The notes under the pieces: model-generated
Seen by the model: only the letters and a program-made list of their open reading frames with translations
Database searches by the model: none
What the model was told of the DNA's origin: nothing
Origin: Durusdinium trenchii
Taxonomy: Eukaryota; Sar; Dinophyceae; Suessiales; Symbiodiniaceae
NCBI GenBank assembly: GCA_963970005.1
Contig: CAXAMN010022695.1
Span: 1,822,172-1,886,171 of the forward strand
Direction of reading: 5' to 3'
Length of the DNA stretch: 64,000 nt
Position numbers and translations under genes: made by a program
Shown: in pieces, positions 13,901 through 24,591 of the stretch
Numbering within the stretch: the stretch's first letter is position 1
Layout: each line of letters opens with the position of its first letter

Positions 13901-15897
13901 ATCTCTTGCTTACGAGTCAGCCTGCTGCTTGTTGGTACAGCTTTGATATCCTCTGAATGAACTGTAAATGAGAAGCAAAACTGACTCGCTTGACCCTGAA
14001 CCCTTGATCTATTCCATCTACCATAAGGGACAGCAAACCTACCTCTCCGGCTGCACTTTCGACCTACTGTATGCTACAATTCAGTCTATTCACCCTCACC
14101 TATCCACCAAACTATCCATCCACCCATCCATCCACCCATCCATCCATCAATCTATCTAGTCTATCGAATGTATCTGTTGATTGAGACTATCTATTGAATC
14201 TCTCTCTGTCTCTCTGTCTGTCCCTCTCTTTGTTTCTCTGTGTATCCATCCATCAGTCCGTCCGATTGTTCGTTGGTCTGTCTGTCTAATCTATCCTTAT
14301 AGAAACTAATCTACTGTAATCTAATCTCATCTATCTCATCTCATCCCATCGAATCTACTCCAATCTAATCTCACTTAGTTCTCTATCTCTGTATCAGTCT
14401 CTACATCAATCTCTCTGTCTCTGTTACTCTCTCTCTTTCTCTCTATCACTCTCTTTCTGCCTGCCTGTATGTCTATCCATCCCCGACTCCCATCTTTTTG
14501 TTTGTTGATACATGAACTGAAAAAGAATAGGCTGAGAACGGTATCGTCTTTCTGCTGGTGGCATGGACAGAGTGCATCAGAGCGTTAGCTATTTTAGCTA
14601 TTGAATCTGATAGAACCTAATTTAGTCAAAGCAATTCTGATCTATCTAACCTGCCTCATTTACCAAATCCACTGTCCTATCCAATCTATGCCATCTATCT
14701 CTTCGCGAATCTATGTCATCATGAACCTAAGGTATCTGGCAAAACTTCCACGTTGATGCTGATATCCAGTTTGGGGCATCACGTGCAGACCTTGAGAAGT
14801 AGATCATCTTCGTGCAGGCGGCCAAAGCCCTGCTCGGGCAGTGACCCAGAGCAGATGCTCAGGCACTGGGAGAAACCATCAGCCGCGGCAACCCCCAAAC
14901 CCTCCACGCTGTTGCAAGGTTCCCCCAAACTCGAGCTTTTGATCAAGTCGGAGAAAACCTCCAATCCTTGAATCTGGGGATCAATATGGATCAACGGACT
15001 TCATGGAATCCTCGCGGTGTCCATTTCGGAGAAAAAATCTTCCTCAGACGTCCAAAGGTGGCGGAATCGTTGAGACGTCAAGACTTTTGTGGATGGTTCT
15101 CCCGGTCTATCGCCGGCTATCCCAGAACTTCAGATCTGAACTCCCTGATCGCACACGACACCTTCACGTGGTCAAAGCTGGGATGGAGACGATCCTGGGA
15201 GGACAGGTGTGGGCAAAATGATGTGCCTTTTGCGCTCATCCAACAAACCCTACTCAAACAAGGATCTAAGGATATCTAAGGCTACAATCTAAGGATTTTC
15301 GTGGCCAAAAGCTTTGCCCCAGCACGATGGATCAAATGGCTACGTCGCTCAGGTGGTTCAAGCAAGGAGTCAAACCGCTCTGCTTAGCAGCTGTTTTCAG
15401 GTCGACAAACTTCCCTCGCACGTCAACAAAGGGTGGAAAGTCACGTTCCCGACAGCAAGGACGCCTCCCCAACATAGCAACCACCCGGAAGAGGAAATCT
15501 TCCAAATTCCTCTATGCTATTTCGGTGGAGGGTCGTCTTCATCCAATCCACACCGACCCAGAATTGATCGATGTTTCACCCCAATTTCACCGGACCCATC
15601 GACGTAGGACTCGTTCGATCTACGCGCTTTTTCGACGCACAACCCGACATCGACCGATAAACGACTGACATGGTCAAGACTCCAGATAAAGTATGTCTCG
15701 AGCCACTCTGTCCAGGTGAAAGACGTACAAGGACCTGGTCTGATCTGACAAGCTCACAGTGCTGCACATGATCCGCCGCCGCAGATGCACCGGCGTGTAG
15801 AGGCCGCGATAGCCCTGCATCGCCGCCAAGACTAAGCTCTGAACAATGGAGCCTCGAAACGAGGACCGTGTGAGGGATCAGCAATTGATTCCCATGG
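10937..15897. other. Non-coding stretch (putative GH5 giant intron)
   Basis: I see no supportable exon here. The stretch holds low-complexity pyrimidine-rich DNA at about 14095-14480, with CCATC, CTATCT and TCTCT runs. Frames elsewhere are short and unlike known families. A minus-strand frame near 14994-14779 is open and polar but lacks clear splice sites. Confidence 0.4.
14095..14480. repeat. Low-complexity CCAT/CTAT/TCTC tract
   Basis: Interrupted runs of TCCATCCA, CTATCTAATC and TCTCTCTG; simple-sequence DNA. Confidence 0.85.
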
Positions 15898-17262
15898 CTG
15901 AAGGCCATCCCTATTGGGTCGGAGGCCATCGCTATTAGGTTGGAGGCCATCGCTAGTGGGTTGGAGGCCATCGCTATTAGGTTGGAGGCCATCGCTATTG
16001 GGTTGAAGGCCATCGCTAGTAGGTTGGAAGTCATCGCTATTAAGTTGGAGGCCATCGCTATTAGGTTGGAGGCCATAGCTATTAGGTTTGAGGTCATCGC
16101 TATTAGGTCGGAGGCCATTGCTATTGGGTTGAAGGCCATCGCTAGTAGGTTGGAGGCCATCGCTATTGGGTTGAAGGCCATCATCGCTATTAGGTTGGAG
16201 GCCATAGCTAGTAGGTTTGAGGCCATCGCTATTAGGTTGGAGGCCATCACTATTAGGTGGGAGACCATCGCTATTAGGTTGGAGGCCATCGCTATTAGGT
16301 TGAAGGCCATCGCTATTTGGTTGGAGGCCATCGCTATTAGGTTGGAGGCCATCGCTATTAAGTTGGAGGACATCGCTATTAGGTTGGAGGCCATCGCTGT
16401 TGGGTTTGAGGCCATCGCTATTAGGTTGGAGGCCATCACTAGTAGGTTGGAGGCCATCGCTATTAGGTTGGAGGCCATCGGTATTAGGATTGAGGTCATC
16501 GCTATTAGGTCTGAGGCCATCGCTATTGGGTTAAAGGCCATCGCTATTAGGTTTGCGGCCATCGCTATTGGGTTGGAGGCCATCGCCATTAGGTTGGAGG
16601 CCATCCCCATTGGGTTGGAGGCCATCGCTATTAGGTTTGAGGTCATCGGTATTAGGTTGGGGGTTATCGCTATTAGGTTGGAGGCCATCGCTAGTAGGTT
16701 GGAGGGCATCGCTATTAGGTTGGAGGCCATCACCATTGGGTTGGAGGCCATCCCTAGTAGGTTGGAGGCCATCGCTATTGGGTTGGAGGCCATCGCTAGC
16801 AGATTGAAGGCCATCGCTATTAGGTTGGAGGCCATTACTATTAGGTTGGAGGCCATCGCTATTAGGTTGGAGGTCATCGCTATTAGGTTGGCCATTAGGT
16901 TGGAGGCCATCGCTATTGGGTTTGAGGCCATCGCTATTAGGTTGGAGGCCATCGCTAGTAGGTTGGAGGCCATCACCATTGGGTTGGAGGCCATCGCTAG
17001 TAGGTTGGAGGCCATCGCTATTAGGTTGGAGGCCATCGCATCGCTAGTAGGTTGGAGGCCATCGCTATTAGGTTGGAGGCCATCGCTATTGGGTTGGAGG
17101 CCATCGCTATTGGGTTGGAGGCCATCGCTANNNNNNNNNNCGCTATTGGGTTGGAGGCCATCGCTATTGGGTTGGAGGCCATCGCTAGTAGGTTGGAGGC
17201 CATCGCTATTGGGTTGGAGGCCATCGCTAGTAAGGCCATCGCTATTAGGTTGGAGGCTAATG
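15898..17262. repeat. 21-bp minisatellite array
   Basis: About 64 copies of GGTTGGAGGCCATCGCTATTA with variants (CTAGTA, CTATTG) and occasional 18- or 24-base units; assembly gap 17131-17140 lies inside. Because the unit is a multiple of three, long reading frames exist on both strands (EAIAIRL, AMASNLI and LQPNSDG repeats); these are not genes. Short relics of the same unit occur at about 2865-2925 and 43833-43930. Confidence 0.95.
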
Positions 17263-18797
17263 TTTCTAAAATACTGCCACCCGCATGAAAAGCATGCCCT
17301 TGTTCTTTTGGCGCGGGTCCCACCCGCTTTTTTTGGGGCCATGGAGCTGGTGGGTGCACAGCGTAGGACCAAGTCTTCGAAGTAACGTCCAGCGAGATCG
17401 TCCACCGCGATCCTGAGGCGAAACGATAAACGCAGACCGTGGGGAACCCACGAAGCGACGGTGTTTGAAACGCCACCGGTCAGTTCCGACCAGAAACGAC
17501 GAGAATGGACCGAAGAAGGTGGAGACAAGAACCAGCCTATCGAAGACCAAGCCAGTGAGTGGGGGGGGTCCATGTTCATCGAGGGGACAAAAGGAAAAGC
17601 TCAACCCTGTGGAGGATTTGGGGATTATGTGTCTGCTTTTCAGGAGGGACACATGACAGGCTGATCCTTTCAGTCGCCTTCTTCCTCACTTTCTAGTTTC
17701 CTACAAAGAACTGGCTTTAAACAACTCTTTCACCGAAGTCACTGTCTGCCCACTGATGGTGTGAAATGCAACCTGTCAAGACCAAGTTCTGCCCAAGTTA
17801 GCTGATGGGCTTCTGGACCGCAACGACCGACCGGAGATGAAAACGACGACTGGAGCGCAACGACCGACTGCTCGGGCTTCAAATGTCCAGAACGAAACGA
17901 CTTGGAAACGACTTCCAAAGATGTCATAGACTCTTCTTGCTTTGGCTGGGTCCAGTTCTGCCTTCTAAACACAGCTTCGAAGAGACGAAACGACTCCCCG
18001 AGAAAGGCGGAGTCAACATTGCCCAGGGGCGGTGCCGAACAAAGCATGGTGCCCGAGTCTTCCAGGTCACTCAAGCGATGATCCAATTCCTGCGCTACGC
18101 GGACAGCACCCGCCACCCGCGGCCGTGGCGCAGGTGGACCGCACGGGCGGTCCATTCGGTCCGAGTGACCGATGGCTGATGGAAGAATTCCAACGGGCCG
18201 ATGGCGAGTGACAATGGAGTGAACTGAAAACATATATAAAAGATCCCTGTAATTTCTTTTTCTGGAGGTCCTTTCTATTTCTATTTCTATCTATTTAAGT
18301 CTTGGTCCAGGCTCTTTCTTGTCTTGGCCTTCTTTGATGAGAAGCATCAACTCCACACCCGACCTGATTTGCGCTTGGTCAACCTGAGACAGTTCGTCGC
18401 ATGGAAATCCTGTTTGTTGTTGGTTCAACAATTCCATAAGCGGTCTCCAAGTGGGTCAAAGGAAAATCCCAAAGCCCCACCGAGGTTGGTCATTCCGGAA
18501 TCGTGCTCTGGTGTTTAACATTGTTTCATCCTGGTTTCAAAACCAATCTTACGGATCTTCCAAACCATTCCAAACCACTCACCAGTCTGAATAGTCTGAC
18601 TGGCTGGACCTATGGGTGGTGTTTCACGACACCAAAACTCCCATTCCCCAAAGGTCAGAGTGTCCTCCAAACGAACCTGCTAAGCTTTCCAGGTTCCCCA
18701 CAAAAGATCTATCCTCTTTGCATGTCAAAAAAATCAAAAAAAATGGAGCCCACGAACCCGAATGCAAACACGTTCGAAAAGCTACATATGTCCAAAT

Positions 18798-19727
18798 GAC
18801 ACTCTTGTAGGACACTCTTGTGGGACACTCTTGCGGGTCACTCTTGTAGGAAACTCTTGTGGGACACTCTTAAGGGACACTCTTGTAGGAAACTCTTGTG
18901 GGATACTCTTGTAGGACACTCTTGTGGGACACTCTTGTAGGACACTCTTGTGGGACACTCTTGTAGGGCACTCTTGTGGGACACTCTTGTGGGACACTCT
19001 TGCGGGACACTCTTTGTAGGGCACTCTTGTGGGACACTCTTATAGGACACTCTCGTGGGACACTCTTAACTCTTGTGAGACACTCTTGTGTGACACGGTT
19101 GCGGGACACTCTTGTGGGACACTCTTGTGGGACACTCATACGGGACACTCTTGTGGGACACTCTTGTAGGACACTCTTGTGGGACACTCTTGTGGGACAC
19201 TCTTGTGGGACACTCTTGCGGGACACTCTTGTAGGAACATGTTGTAAGATACTCTTGTAGGACACTCTTGTGGGACGCTCCTGTAGGACACTCTTGTGGG
19301 ACACTCTTGTGGCACACTCTTGTGGGACACTCTTGTAGGAAACTCTTGTGGGACACTCTTGTAGGACACTCTTGTGGGACACTCTTATAGGACACTCTTG
19401 TGGGACACTCTTAAGGGACACTCTTGTGAGACACTCTTGTGGGACACTGTTGCGGGACACTCTTGTGGGACACTCTCGTGGGACACTCATACGGGACACT
19501 CTTGTGGGACACTCTTGTGGGACACTCTTGTGGGACACTCTTGTAGGACACTCTTGTGGGACACTCTTGTGGGACACTCTTGTAGGAAACTCTTGTGGGA
19601 TACTCTTGTAGGACACTCTTGTGGGACACTCTTGTAGGACACTCTTGTGGGACACTCTTGTAGGGCACACTCTTCGGACACTCTTGTAGGACACTCTTGT
19701 GGGACACTCTTGTAGGGCACACTCTTC
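18798..19727. repeat. 13-bp minisatellite array
   Basis: About 70 copies of GGGACACTCTTGT or AGGACACTCTTGT. Three units make 39 bases, giving 13-residue repeats (SVPQECPTRVSHK) in all minus frames with few stops. This is a sequence artefact rather than coding. Confidence 0.95.
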
Positions 19728-20047
19728 GTACGAGACTTCCTCCAAAAGTCATGCTGCGTTTCGTACGAGACTTCCTCCAAAAGTTACGCGTCAAGTCTCA
19801 AAAATGAGCATTTCGTACGAGACGTCCTCCAAAAGTCACACGTCAAGTCTCAAAAACAAGCATTTCGTATGAGACTTCCTCCAAAAGTCACACGTCAAGT
19901 CTCCAAAACGAGCGTTTCGTACGAGACTTCCTCAAAAAGTCACACGTCAAGTCTCCAAAACGAGCGTTTCGCACGAGACGTCCTCAAAAACTCACACGTC
20001 AAAGTCTGCAAAACGAGCGTTTCGTACGAGACTTCCTCCAAAAGTCA
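19727..20047. repeat. 52-bp tandem repeat, about 6 copies
   Basis: The unit begins TTTCGTACGAGACTTCCTCC and includes AAGTCACACGTCAAGTCTCC. It follows the 13-bp array directly and shares no obvious sequence with it. Confidence 0.9.
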
Positions 20048-20175
20048 AGCGGAAGCACCCATCGGAGCACACACATCACGCAGCCCTGCCAAGCAGTTTT
20101 GCGATTCCAGCCCCTCCAAACAACATCCGCTCACACGCCAATCCCAATGTGACAGCGACATTCACCTCTACCACA

Positions 20176-20376
20176 ACTCACAACCTCACGATTCCCTGCA
20201 CCTGCCACGAATCATTCCGCGTCCACACGTCTAACGCGCACAAAGTACTGCGCCTGCCACGAAATGCCACCTCCGTCACACCTCGCAACCTCACGATTCC
20301 CTGCGCCTGCCACGAGAATCGCACTTCCACGCCCCAAAACCCGCACAAAGTCCTGCGCCTGCCACGAAAAGTGAAT
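20176..20376. repeat. 105-bp tandem duplication
   Basis: Two imperfect copies, each with AACCTCACGATTCCCTGC followed by CTGCCACGA and GCACAAAGT.CTGCGCC, offset by 105 bases (20182 and 20287). They lie downstream of the DUF1152 exons. Confidence 0.75.
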
Positions 20377-20837
20377 ATCCTCTCATGTGAGCTTCAACCA
20401 AATTTGCACCACACCACACGTTTGGAATGATTTCGACCCGTCCTGAGCACACTCCCATCCACCAAAGTCGCCATTTCAGCTGAAACTTGTCACGAAAACC
20501 GAGCTTCGATGCCACACCCTGAAACGCAAATCCCAATGGCACGGCCACATCCAACCCCCCAAAAACACGACTCTCCAAACGCTAATCCCAATGGAACTGC
20601 GCAGCAATCTGCAGATCTCACCAAACGCTGCGCCTGTGCAGCGAAACGCATCACGTTTCTTGCGCGACATGTCTTTTTCATGCAAATCACAATAGAATAG
20701 CGGCGCAAACTGACACGTGACACATCCATGAATAGTCGCTTGCAAAAGCTTCCCCCAATGGCAGCGCCTTAGCGCTCTACTGCAAACGGTTGCGAACACT
20801 TGCGGACGGTTGCGAACGGTTGCGGACGGCGCTACGC

Positions 20838-23834
20838 ATTCGGGAAAAAAAAGGTCTCTTGGAGGGAGTTCAATGTATCCTTTCGCGAATTGGCTGATGA
20901 TCTCCGGCCCTGGCCAGGCATCCCCTAGAGAGCAGAATCCTTCCATCCATGCTCCAGCCCACCCAAAATACGTCCGACCCGAAAAAGGGCCCACCGGCCC
21001 ACTTCCTTCGTCTGCGAACGAGTCCACGTTAGAGACCCAGTTCAATGCGAGTCAAACCAAACGACGCTGAAGGCGTTTCAGCCGCTGAAGTCGTGCCTCT
21101 GGTACGACGCCATGAGCACAGTCCACATTGGCCCCCAGCACCGCGATGTACTTCTGTGGGATGTTCAAGGGCAAAATCGCTTTGAGATGAGTCATGTCCT
21201 CGCGAAATGGCAGAAGCAGAGCTAGTAACTGGATGATGCTGGCCAGTAGGGAACCAAACGATGGGGCTTATCGGGGCTTATATATCTCAATCTAAATGAA
21301 CTCATGTACTGAACCAGATCGTGTGTGAAGTTTGTGAGGGACTTTTGTTGAATGTCTGCCTATTCCGAGACGCACCCTTTGTAGTTGGGGGTCCCAGTGA
21401 ACCCACATCTCTACAATTCTCTACCTCTCTTCATTTACAGCTACAACTAATTATAACTGTAACTATATACTGGCATTTGCGCATTGTTCACCCGCCAACC
21501 GCAGTGGCGCGAATGGTGTGAAAACACCCGCCAACCTTCTGTCAGATCTGGAGCTTCCGGGGCCCCCGGGCGCTCAGTTCACGGCAGCTAAGGTTTCGGG
21601 TTTCGGGTTTGGGTTCTGGCAGCCCAAAAGGAGCGAAGTCGAAACACATGCCCCCTACCTTAGGGGGGGGGGGACTAGGTCCCCCCCAAAATTTAATTTT
21701 TTATTAATTGCAGGCCTGGGGAGTTAATTAAATTGAGACTATTGCTTATCTTTTGCTAGTCAATTTTCTGTCTTTGTTACATTGTTTCTTTCTGCTTGAA
21801 TCCTTTGCTATACTTTTCAATGCTTTTCATTTCATTTCCCTCTTTGAGCAAAACAGCAGGAGCATTTAAAAGCCTTGGACAAACAAAGCTGTTTCCCTTG
21901 TTTCCCTTTGTTTCTTTCATCTTCTCCACCAGTGCCAGGATTTGAAACATCATTGAACAAGATATTAATTCATAGGTACCTTACCCCTCCACCGTCTTCC
22001 AATTAATTAATTTCCCTCCCCCCCACTCACAATTAATTCAAATTAATTATTTTTTGGTGGGGAGTGTTTACCTCTCTGCTGTCAGACCATGCATTTCCTC
22101 ATGCCGACCACTTTTGGACTCCCCCCCCCAACATCCTATGTCGGCAATGTCCACAATTAATTGGCGGAAATTAATTTGAGACTCAGTACCCCCCCTCAAT
22201 TTAATTCCTAAGGCTGGGGGCATCGAAACACCCTCCGAGTCTCACCTGCAGCCACCCTCCAAGTCTCTGGCCACCCTCCGAGTCTCCCAATCCGGCGAGC
22301 GCGAGCGCTCTCCTCACTGGGCGTCGCCAGTCCACTCTCTAGGCCGGTGAGGAGCACGTCGCAGCCACCATCACAAAGCACAAGCACATCGGCTCCTCGC
22401 TTCTTCCAACAGCTGTAGCTGACAAACTCCTGTTTAAGAGCCACCTGCGAAACCAAGCAAAGAATGGAGTGGTGGTTGGGGTCCAAGAAACGTAGGTGTG
22501 GAAAAACATACAATTAGCAGAATAGGATGACTATAGTGACTAGTAGGTTCGAAAGCTTTGGGTGTTACGTCTGCCAGGTGTCTGAGAGCCTAGGGTCTCC
22601 CTTGCACCTCAATTCTAAGTACTTGCAAAGGTTTGGTCTCTATTTGGCATGACGGGCACCACAGACGGATGAGTGATCTTGTTCCTTCTCCCCTTCTTTC
22701 TTTTGCCCCTTCGTCTGCAGAACGGACGCAACGGCCTTGTACCCATCAGTGACTTGTTGGATGGTCGCCTCATGCGAGAAGGCATAAATGGCCATTCCAG
22801 TGACATTCGCCATGCGGGCCTCCGGGAAATAAACCTTCTCCTGCGCTTTCCGCTGCGCATGGCGCGCAGCGCAACCAGCGGTCACCCAAGGGTAGAGGGC
22901 TGCTAGGCCTGATGTGGCCTCAAGGCTTTTGGGGGCACAGGAAACGCATCCACTGGTTGAAGGCGCATGGCACAGGTGCCTCAAGAAGATCGCAGAATGC
23001 AAACAAGCTAGTTGCACCCCAACGGAAGATCACTTAGCACGTGGTAACGTGGTAGGCCGGCTTCCATGTATCTTGGCTACACCCAGAGAAGAAGACATCC
23101 CAAAAAATCGACCGAGATGTGGTGTCACCTGAAAGCTTCTGGCCCTAGCTTTCTAGCTCTTGGACCGTGGCCGGCACGAGGCAAGGCCCGGACCCCAACT
23201 CCCCATACCGGTCCTCGACGTCCTCTTCCAGCGCCACATTGCAGGGGTCCACACGCCAGCAGTTGGGCGAGATCGGCACGCACGTCGCGTCCAAGAGCTC
23301 TGTCTTCGAAAAGCTGAAGTTGAAGAAAACCACCTGGATCGAACACCCAAAAAAAATACCCAACAAATTTGGGTGCGAACTGGCCCTACCCATCCCTACC
23401 CCCCCGTTTGATATAGTTATAGTTATAGAGTTGTGTACATCTTCCATCAATGTAGGACTTTTGCAAGCAACGGCAGGTCTTTTTCTCGCGACAAGACGTC
23501 AAGATCCAGTCAAGTCTGCGTGTTTACCATCATAAGCCTATCCTTCGCAGACCTGAGGGTTGGTGAGGGTTGGATTTGTATGTTGAGACCACCAAATCTG
23601 TGGTGCAAATGCTTCGCCTACCTACTTCTTCCAAAAGCAACTCGCAAACCATACCTGTGAACCCCTTCCTTTTGGAAAGAGCCACCGGCTGCCTCGAACA
23701 GCCATCGATCTCGCCTTCCGGGCCGTCTCTTTGATCTGCGCATAGATCACGCTGCTGCCCAAGACGTCTGAACCCCCACCACAGCCAGAAAGCACCACGT
23801 GCTTGCCAGCCAGACTATTGATAAAATTGTCCAT
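20838..23834 (-). CDS. DUF1152-family protein, multi-exon
   Basis: Seen: minus-strand exons 23834-23715 (Met start; VVLSGCGGGSDV), 23333 to about 23235 (NFSFSKTELLDA), 22840-22736 (VYFPEARMANV), 22444-22313 (VLVLCDGGCDVLL, ends GLATPSE) and 21198 to about 21052 (DMTHL, then YIAVLGANVDCAHGV). A tentative further exon lies at about 20990-20838. Acceptors are CAG or GAG before G; donors are GC and GA. The order Gly-rich N-terminal loop, N.SF strand, YFPE, DGG.D.L..G.E..L.TP.ED, then LG..VD..HGV is that of DUF1152 proteins as I recall the family, which is mainly prokaryotic and of unknown function. The Gly-rich start may bind a nucleotide (inference). The 3' end of exon 2 and the C-terminal exons are unresolved. 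An in-frame extension upstream of the Met reaches 23930. The gene lies between the two GH5 exon blocks and is flanked by assembly gaps. Confidence 0.68.
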
Positions 23835-24532
23835 GGCCAAGCTCTGAGGCGAACGGTTGGTAGGTCGAACGGCTGGGAATAGGGGGGGGGTCGACATGGC
23901 GAGAGTGTTTGGATGTTGCGATTCAATCACAGAGTGGCCCGATTCGGCCGATTCACTTGGGCTCGGAAGTCAATACTGCACGCATGTAGCTGATTTCCCA
24001 ACTAGCCACGGAGAGCCGAGTTGGCTGCAGCGTCGAAAAGAAGTCTCCCAAGGGGGCTTGCGAAGCACTTCCCAAGTGCCAAGTACAGGTCATGAGTGTG
24101 CCAGTCTCCTGCTAACGCAGATTTTCTCCTGGTCAGTCAGATGATCAAGAAGGAGGTGGCCAAACTCATCCTTCAGCGTCCAACCCTTCTGAAGCACCTT
24201 CGATTTGACTCCTCCATCAATTTCCGAAAGACGATAGCACGGACATTGACACGCAACTAATCCACCAGTATACGGGTCGAAATGGATACGTGTCACAGAA
24301 TTTTGAAAGGACCCGCTATTCTGGAAGCGTCTGTTCTTCCTTGGACCAATTGATCTTTGATCATCTCCCAATACCACACCCATAGTGAACAGACCTGAAG
24401 TCTAGATTCTAGATCCCTGCACGCCCTGCATTGTTGCACCTTCCAAAAAATATAGATCCAAGAGTTCCACAAGTTGTTGTGGCTTCCAAAAACGAAGCCA
24501 GGCGAGGATGGCCCTGTTGGTGCCTCATGTAC

Positions 24533-24591
24533 CAGTAAGTGTCCGCCAGGCGAGCGAAGGTGGTGAGGGAAATCGCCAGAATCGTGGCGAC
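24533..24591 (-). CDS. Exon-like segment, unrecognised
   Basis: An open segment reads VATILAISLTTFARLADTYW on the minus strand. It is flanked by a CAG-G acceptor and a G-GT donor like those of the neighbouring solved genes, and starts in phase 0. It lies about 700 bases upstream of the DUF1152 start and could be a 5' exon of that gene or the end of another gene. I do not recognise the family. Short splice-flanked open segments also arise by chance. Confidence 0.3.

Noticed and set aside
15940..17385. Very long open frames on both strands (481 and 667 codons)
   Set aside because: They are produced by a 21-bp repeat whose length is a multiple of three; the peptides are simple EAIAIRL or AMASNLI repeats with no family.
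18782..19794. Overlapping repeat-protein frames (SVPQECPTRVSHK type)
   Set aside because: A 13-bp minisatellite read in all frames; no stops arise because the unit lacks them, not because of selection for coding.
18798..20047. Regular spaced repeats reminiscent of a CRISPR array
   Set aside because: Units are directly contiguous with no unique spacers, and the sequence is eukaryotic.
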